Shown here piece after piece: positions 14,066 through 15,898 of a stretch of DNA of 15,898 nt (positions within the stretch are counted from its first letter, which is position 1; every line of letters begins with the position of its first letter). Location of the stretch: contig SFHI01000054.1 in the NCBI GenBank assembly GCA_004555705.1, positions 1-15,898 of the forward strand, given 5' to 3'. The stretch comes from Clostridiales bacterium (GTDB lineage Bacteria; Bacillota; Clostridia; Oscillospirales; Oscillospiraceae). The notes beneath the pieces are model-generated. The model had not been told where the DNA came from. It saw only the letters and a program-made list of their open reading frames with translations, and ran no database searches. A program made the position numbers and the translations under genes.

Positions 14066-15649
14066 ATGAAAATTACCGAGGAAGCCTATTCCAAAATATT
14101 GAAAGGCCTTGCGGCAGCAGGATGCGTAATCCTTGCAGCCATAGTCTTCACCGTAATATGGGCTTGGACCCACTGTATCGCAGTCGGATGGCGGTTTTAC
14201 CCCAAAGACGCTCAGGCGCTGGATCTGCGAGGGAAACATCTTTCCGTTGAGCAGTTCGATACCCTCTCTCAGAAGCTCCCCGGCTGCGAGATTGTGTGGG
14301 ATGTTCCCTTTCAGGATAAGCTGTTTTCCAGCGAAACCCGCCGGATTACCGTGATGAATCTGACCGACGCGGACGTGGAACGTCTGGACTATCTGACAGC
14401 ATTGGAGGAAGTGGACGGCCGGCAGTGTTCGGACTATCCCCAGCTTGCCCTGCTTCAACAGCGCCACCCAAACTGCACGGTACTCTACCAGGTTTCGATC
14501 CGGGGTGTCAGCTATTCCCAGGACACGCAGGAGATCAGCCTTCCAAATCTCACCTTCGAGGAAGCCAGACTTCTGGATTATCTTCCGCGACTTACCACCG
14601 TAAATGCGGATGGCTGCAACGACTACGCATTACTGGCCTCGCTGCAGGATGCACATCCACAGTGGACCGTCCGCTACACGGTAAATCTTGGGGAAGAAAT
14701 ATACCCCTCAGATTCTGAGTCCATCACTGTGGAGAATGCAAGCTATCAGGAGCTTACTCAGGGGCTGGTTGGTCTGACAAAACTGCAGAGCATTCTGCTG
14801 CGGAATCCCGAAGCGGACTACAGTGACCTGACAGCGCTCCGCCGTGAGTATCCCCAGATTTCTATTGACTGGGAACTTACCCTGGGTGACCGGACCTTTC
14901 CCTCAGATACCCGGGAGTTGGACATCTCTTTCATGCCCATCAAGAGTCTTGAGGACGCGGAGCGGATTGCCGATTACTTCCCCGATCTGGAAAAACTCAT
15001 TCTGGACAGCGGCAGCATTGACAATGACACCATGGCCGAATTCCGGGAGCGCAAGCGCGCCGACTACAAGGTCGTTTGGACAGTCATCTGCGGCACCGGA
15101 AAATTCGGTTCCTTCCCCGTCCGTACCGATGAAACCACTTTTATGCCCTTGAAACATCGGATTTACTTCTTTCATGACGATGATATGTACAATTTACGCT
15201 ACTGCGAGGATATGGTCTGCATAGACGTTGGGCACATGACCTTCACTGACGTAAGCTTTGTGGAAAATATGCCGCATTTGAAATACCTGATTCTGAATAT
15301 GACTTCCGTAAAGGACATCACTCCCTTAAGCACCTGCAAGGAGTTGGTCTTCCTGGAGTTGGATCACAGTTGGGTGCAGGATTACTCCCCACTTCTGGGG
15401 TGCACCGCCCTGGAGGATCTGAATCTGGGCGACACCTACGGCGACCCCGCGCCCATCGCGCAAATGACATGGCTGAAAAACCTCTGGTGGGTAGGGCGGT
15501 CTTTTGCTGTTAAGACAAAGCTGCAAGAAACCCTAACCAATACCAATATGCTCTTCCACTCCGGGAAGAATACCACCGGATATGGTTGGCGGCAGCTTCC
15601 CAACTACTACGCAATGCGGGATATGCTGGAAATGCCCTACATGAAATAA
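14066..15649 (+). CDS. Membrane-anchored leucine-rich-repeat-like protein, 527 residues
   Basis: Not a named family I can place beyond LRR-like. Residues 12-38 (GLAAAGCVILAAIVFTVIWAW) form one hydrophobic segment after a short N-terminus with few charges. There is no clear signal-peptidase or lipobox site, so it is probably an N-terminal anchor with the rest outside. Residues about 48-340 contain four to five units of roughly 63-69 residues. Each has a proline turn and strand pair (LPGCEIVWDV at 71, HPNCTVLYQV at 134, HPQWTVRYTV at 197, YPQISIDWEL at 262, a weaker RADYKVVWTV at 331), then an SDT-type turn and an 'LDYLP.L' helix. Residues about 380-480 look like ordinary LRRs (MPHLKYLILNMTSVKDITPL; CKELVFLELDHSWVQDYSPL; CTALEDLNLGDTYGDPAPI). 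The start has GGAG 8 bases ahead. Its DNA appears more AT-rich than the housekeeping genes. It is possibly a surface or sensory protein; its ligand is unknown. Confidence 0.85.
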   Translation: MKITEEAYSKILKGLAAAGCVILAAIVFTVIWAWTHCIAVGWRFYPKDAQALDLRGKHLSVEQFDTLSQKLPGCEIVWDVPFQDKLFSSETRRITVMNLTDADVERLDYLTALEEVDGRQCSDYPQLALLQQRHPNCTVLYQVSIRGVSYSQDTQEISLPNLTFEEARLLDYLPRLTTVNADGCNDYALLASLQDAHPQWTVRYTVNLGEEIYPSDSESITVENASYQELTQGLVGLTKLQSILLRNPEADYSDLTALRREYPQISIDWELTLGDRTFPSDTRELDISFMPIKSLEDAERIADYFPDLEKLILDSGSIDNDTMAEFRERKRADYKVVWTVICGTGKFGSFPVRTDETTFMPLKHRIYFFHDDDMYNLRYCEDMVCIDVGHMTFTDVSFVENMPHLKYLILNMTSVKDITPLSTCKELVFLELDHSWVQDYSPLLGCTALEDLNLGDTYGDPAPIAQMTWLKNLWWVGRSFAVKTKLQETLTNTNMLFHSGKNTTGYGWRQLPNYYAMRDMLEMPYMK

Positions 15650-15697
15650 AGCGCAGCGGCTGAATAATTCCACTCATGCCTACCGACCGGACTCATC

Positions 15698-15898
15698 AGA
15701 CGGATAAATTGGTGTTTGAACGGCTTCGCCGAATTGACAATTGACAGTTGACAATTATGTGCCGCAACCCTTGTCTTTTTGAAAATATTGTCCTGTTTTT
15801 TGACCACAATTATTATGTTTTATCCCGAAGGGATTCCTTAATTGTCAACTGTCAATTGTCAATTCGGCGAAGCCGTTCAAACACCAATTTATCCGTCT
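15698..15898. repeat. Palindromic repeat element, module C, with perfect 60-bp arms
   Basis: The left arm (15698-15757) and right arm (15839-15898) are perfect inverted repeats over 60 bp, running to the last base of the window, so the repeat may extend further. The arms contain AGACGG, ATAAATTGGTGTTTG, AACGGCTTCGCCG and 7-bp units (TTGACAA, one TTGACAG). The 81-bp centre is AT-rich and has the ATCCCGAAGGGAT palindrome shared with the other module-C copies. It begins 48 bp after the LRR-like gene, which has no other visible terminator. Confidence 0.9.

Overview
The window looks like chromosomal DNA of a moderately high-GC Bacillota anaerobe of the Clostridia, most like gut Oscillospirales. 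This is inferred from the strong AGGAGG-type ribosome binding sites, the gene set (Ddl, MurC, AdhE, a ferredoxin-fused aldo/keto reductase, a GH3 glucosidase) and the palindromic repeats between genes. No RNA gene, CRISPR array or complete insertion sequence was found.

Layout. Bases 1-250 hold two partial repeat elements. A leftward pair, ddl and a DUF1934 gene, follows (267-1756), then a repeat element, a rightward gene of unknown function (2131-2523) and leftward murC (2565-3926) with a good sigma-70-type promoter. After another element comes a divergent locus. A leftward operon encodes an aldo/keto reductase with two [4Fe-4S] clusters and an iron-sulfur flavoprotein (4366-6110). A rightward operon encodes a MerR regulator, a hexapeptide acetyltransferase and a GH3 beta-glucosidase (6221-9563). 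The leftward operon has a promoter with the 19-bp spacer typical of MerR-activated promoters. An adhE gene follows (9936-12468), broken by an internal out-of-frame deletion. The last part holds a small serine recombinase (13164-13769), an AT-rich spacer, and a membrane-anchored leucine-rich-repeat-like protein (14066-15649).

Two things stand out. First, eight repeat elements of about 175-210 bp (when complete) occupy most gene borders. They share the same outer ends (AAATTGTTGTTTA or AAATTGGTGTTTG, inverted at the other end) but carry four unrelated inner palindromic modules, as if one MITE-like shell carried interchangeable cargo. Second, the spacer between the recombinase and the LRR-like gene contains a 16-bp inverted repeat (15/16 match) flanking 108 bp. 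That segment holds a strong promoter-like sequence (TTGAAA, 17 bp, TATACT) pointing away from the LRR-like gene. This is the architecture of an invertible promoter phase switch caught in the OFF orientation. It is an inference that long reads or PCR could settle.

Functions fit a fermentative anaerobe: cell-wall precursor synthesis (Ddl, MurC), beta-glucoside use (GH3, acetyltransferase), redox handling (AKR plus flavoprotein), fermentation to ethanol (AdhE, probably inactive as a full-length enzyme here), and a possibly phase-variable surface protein.
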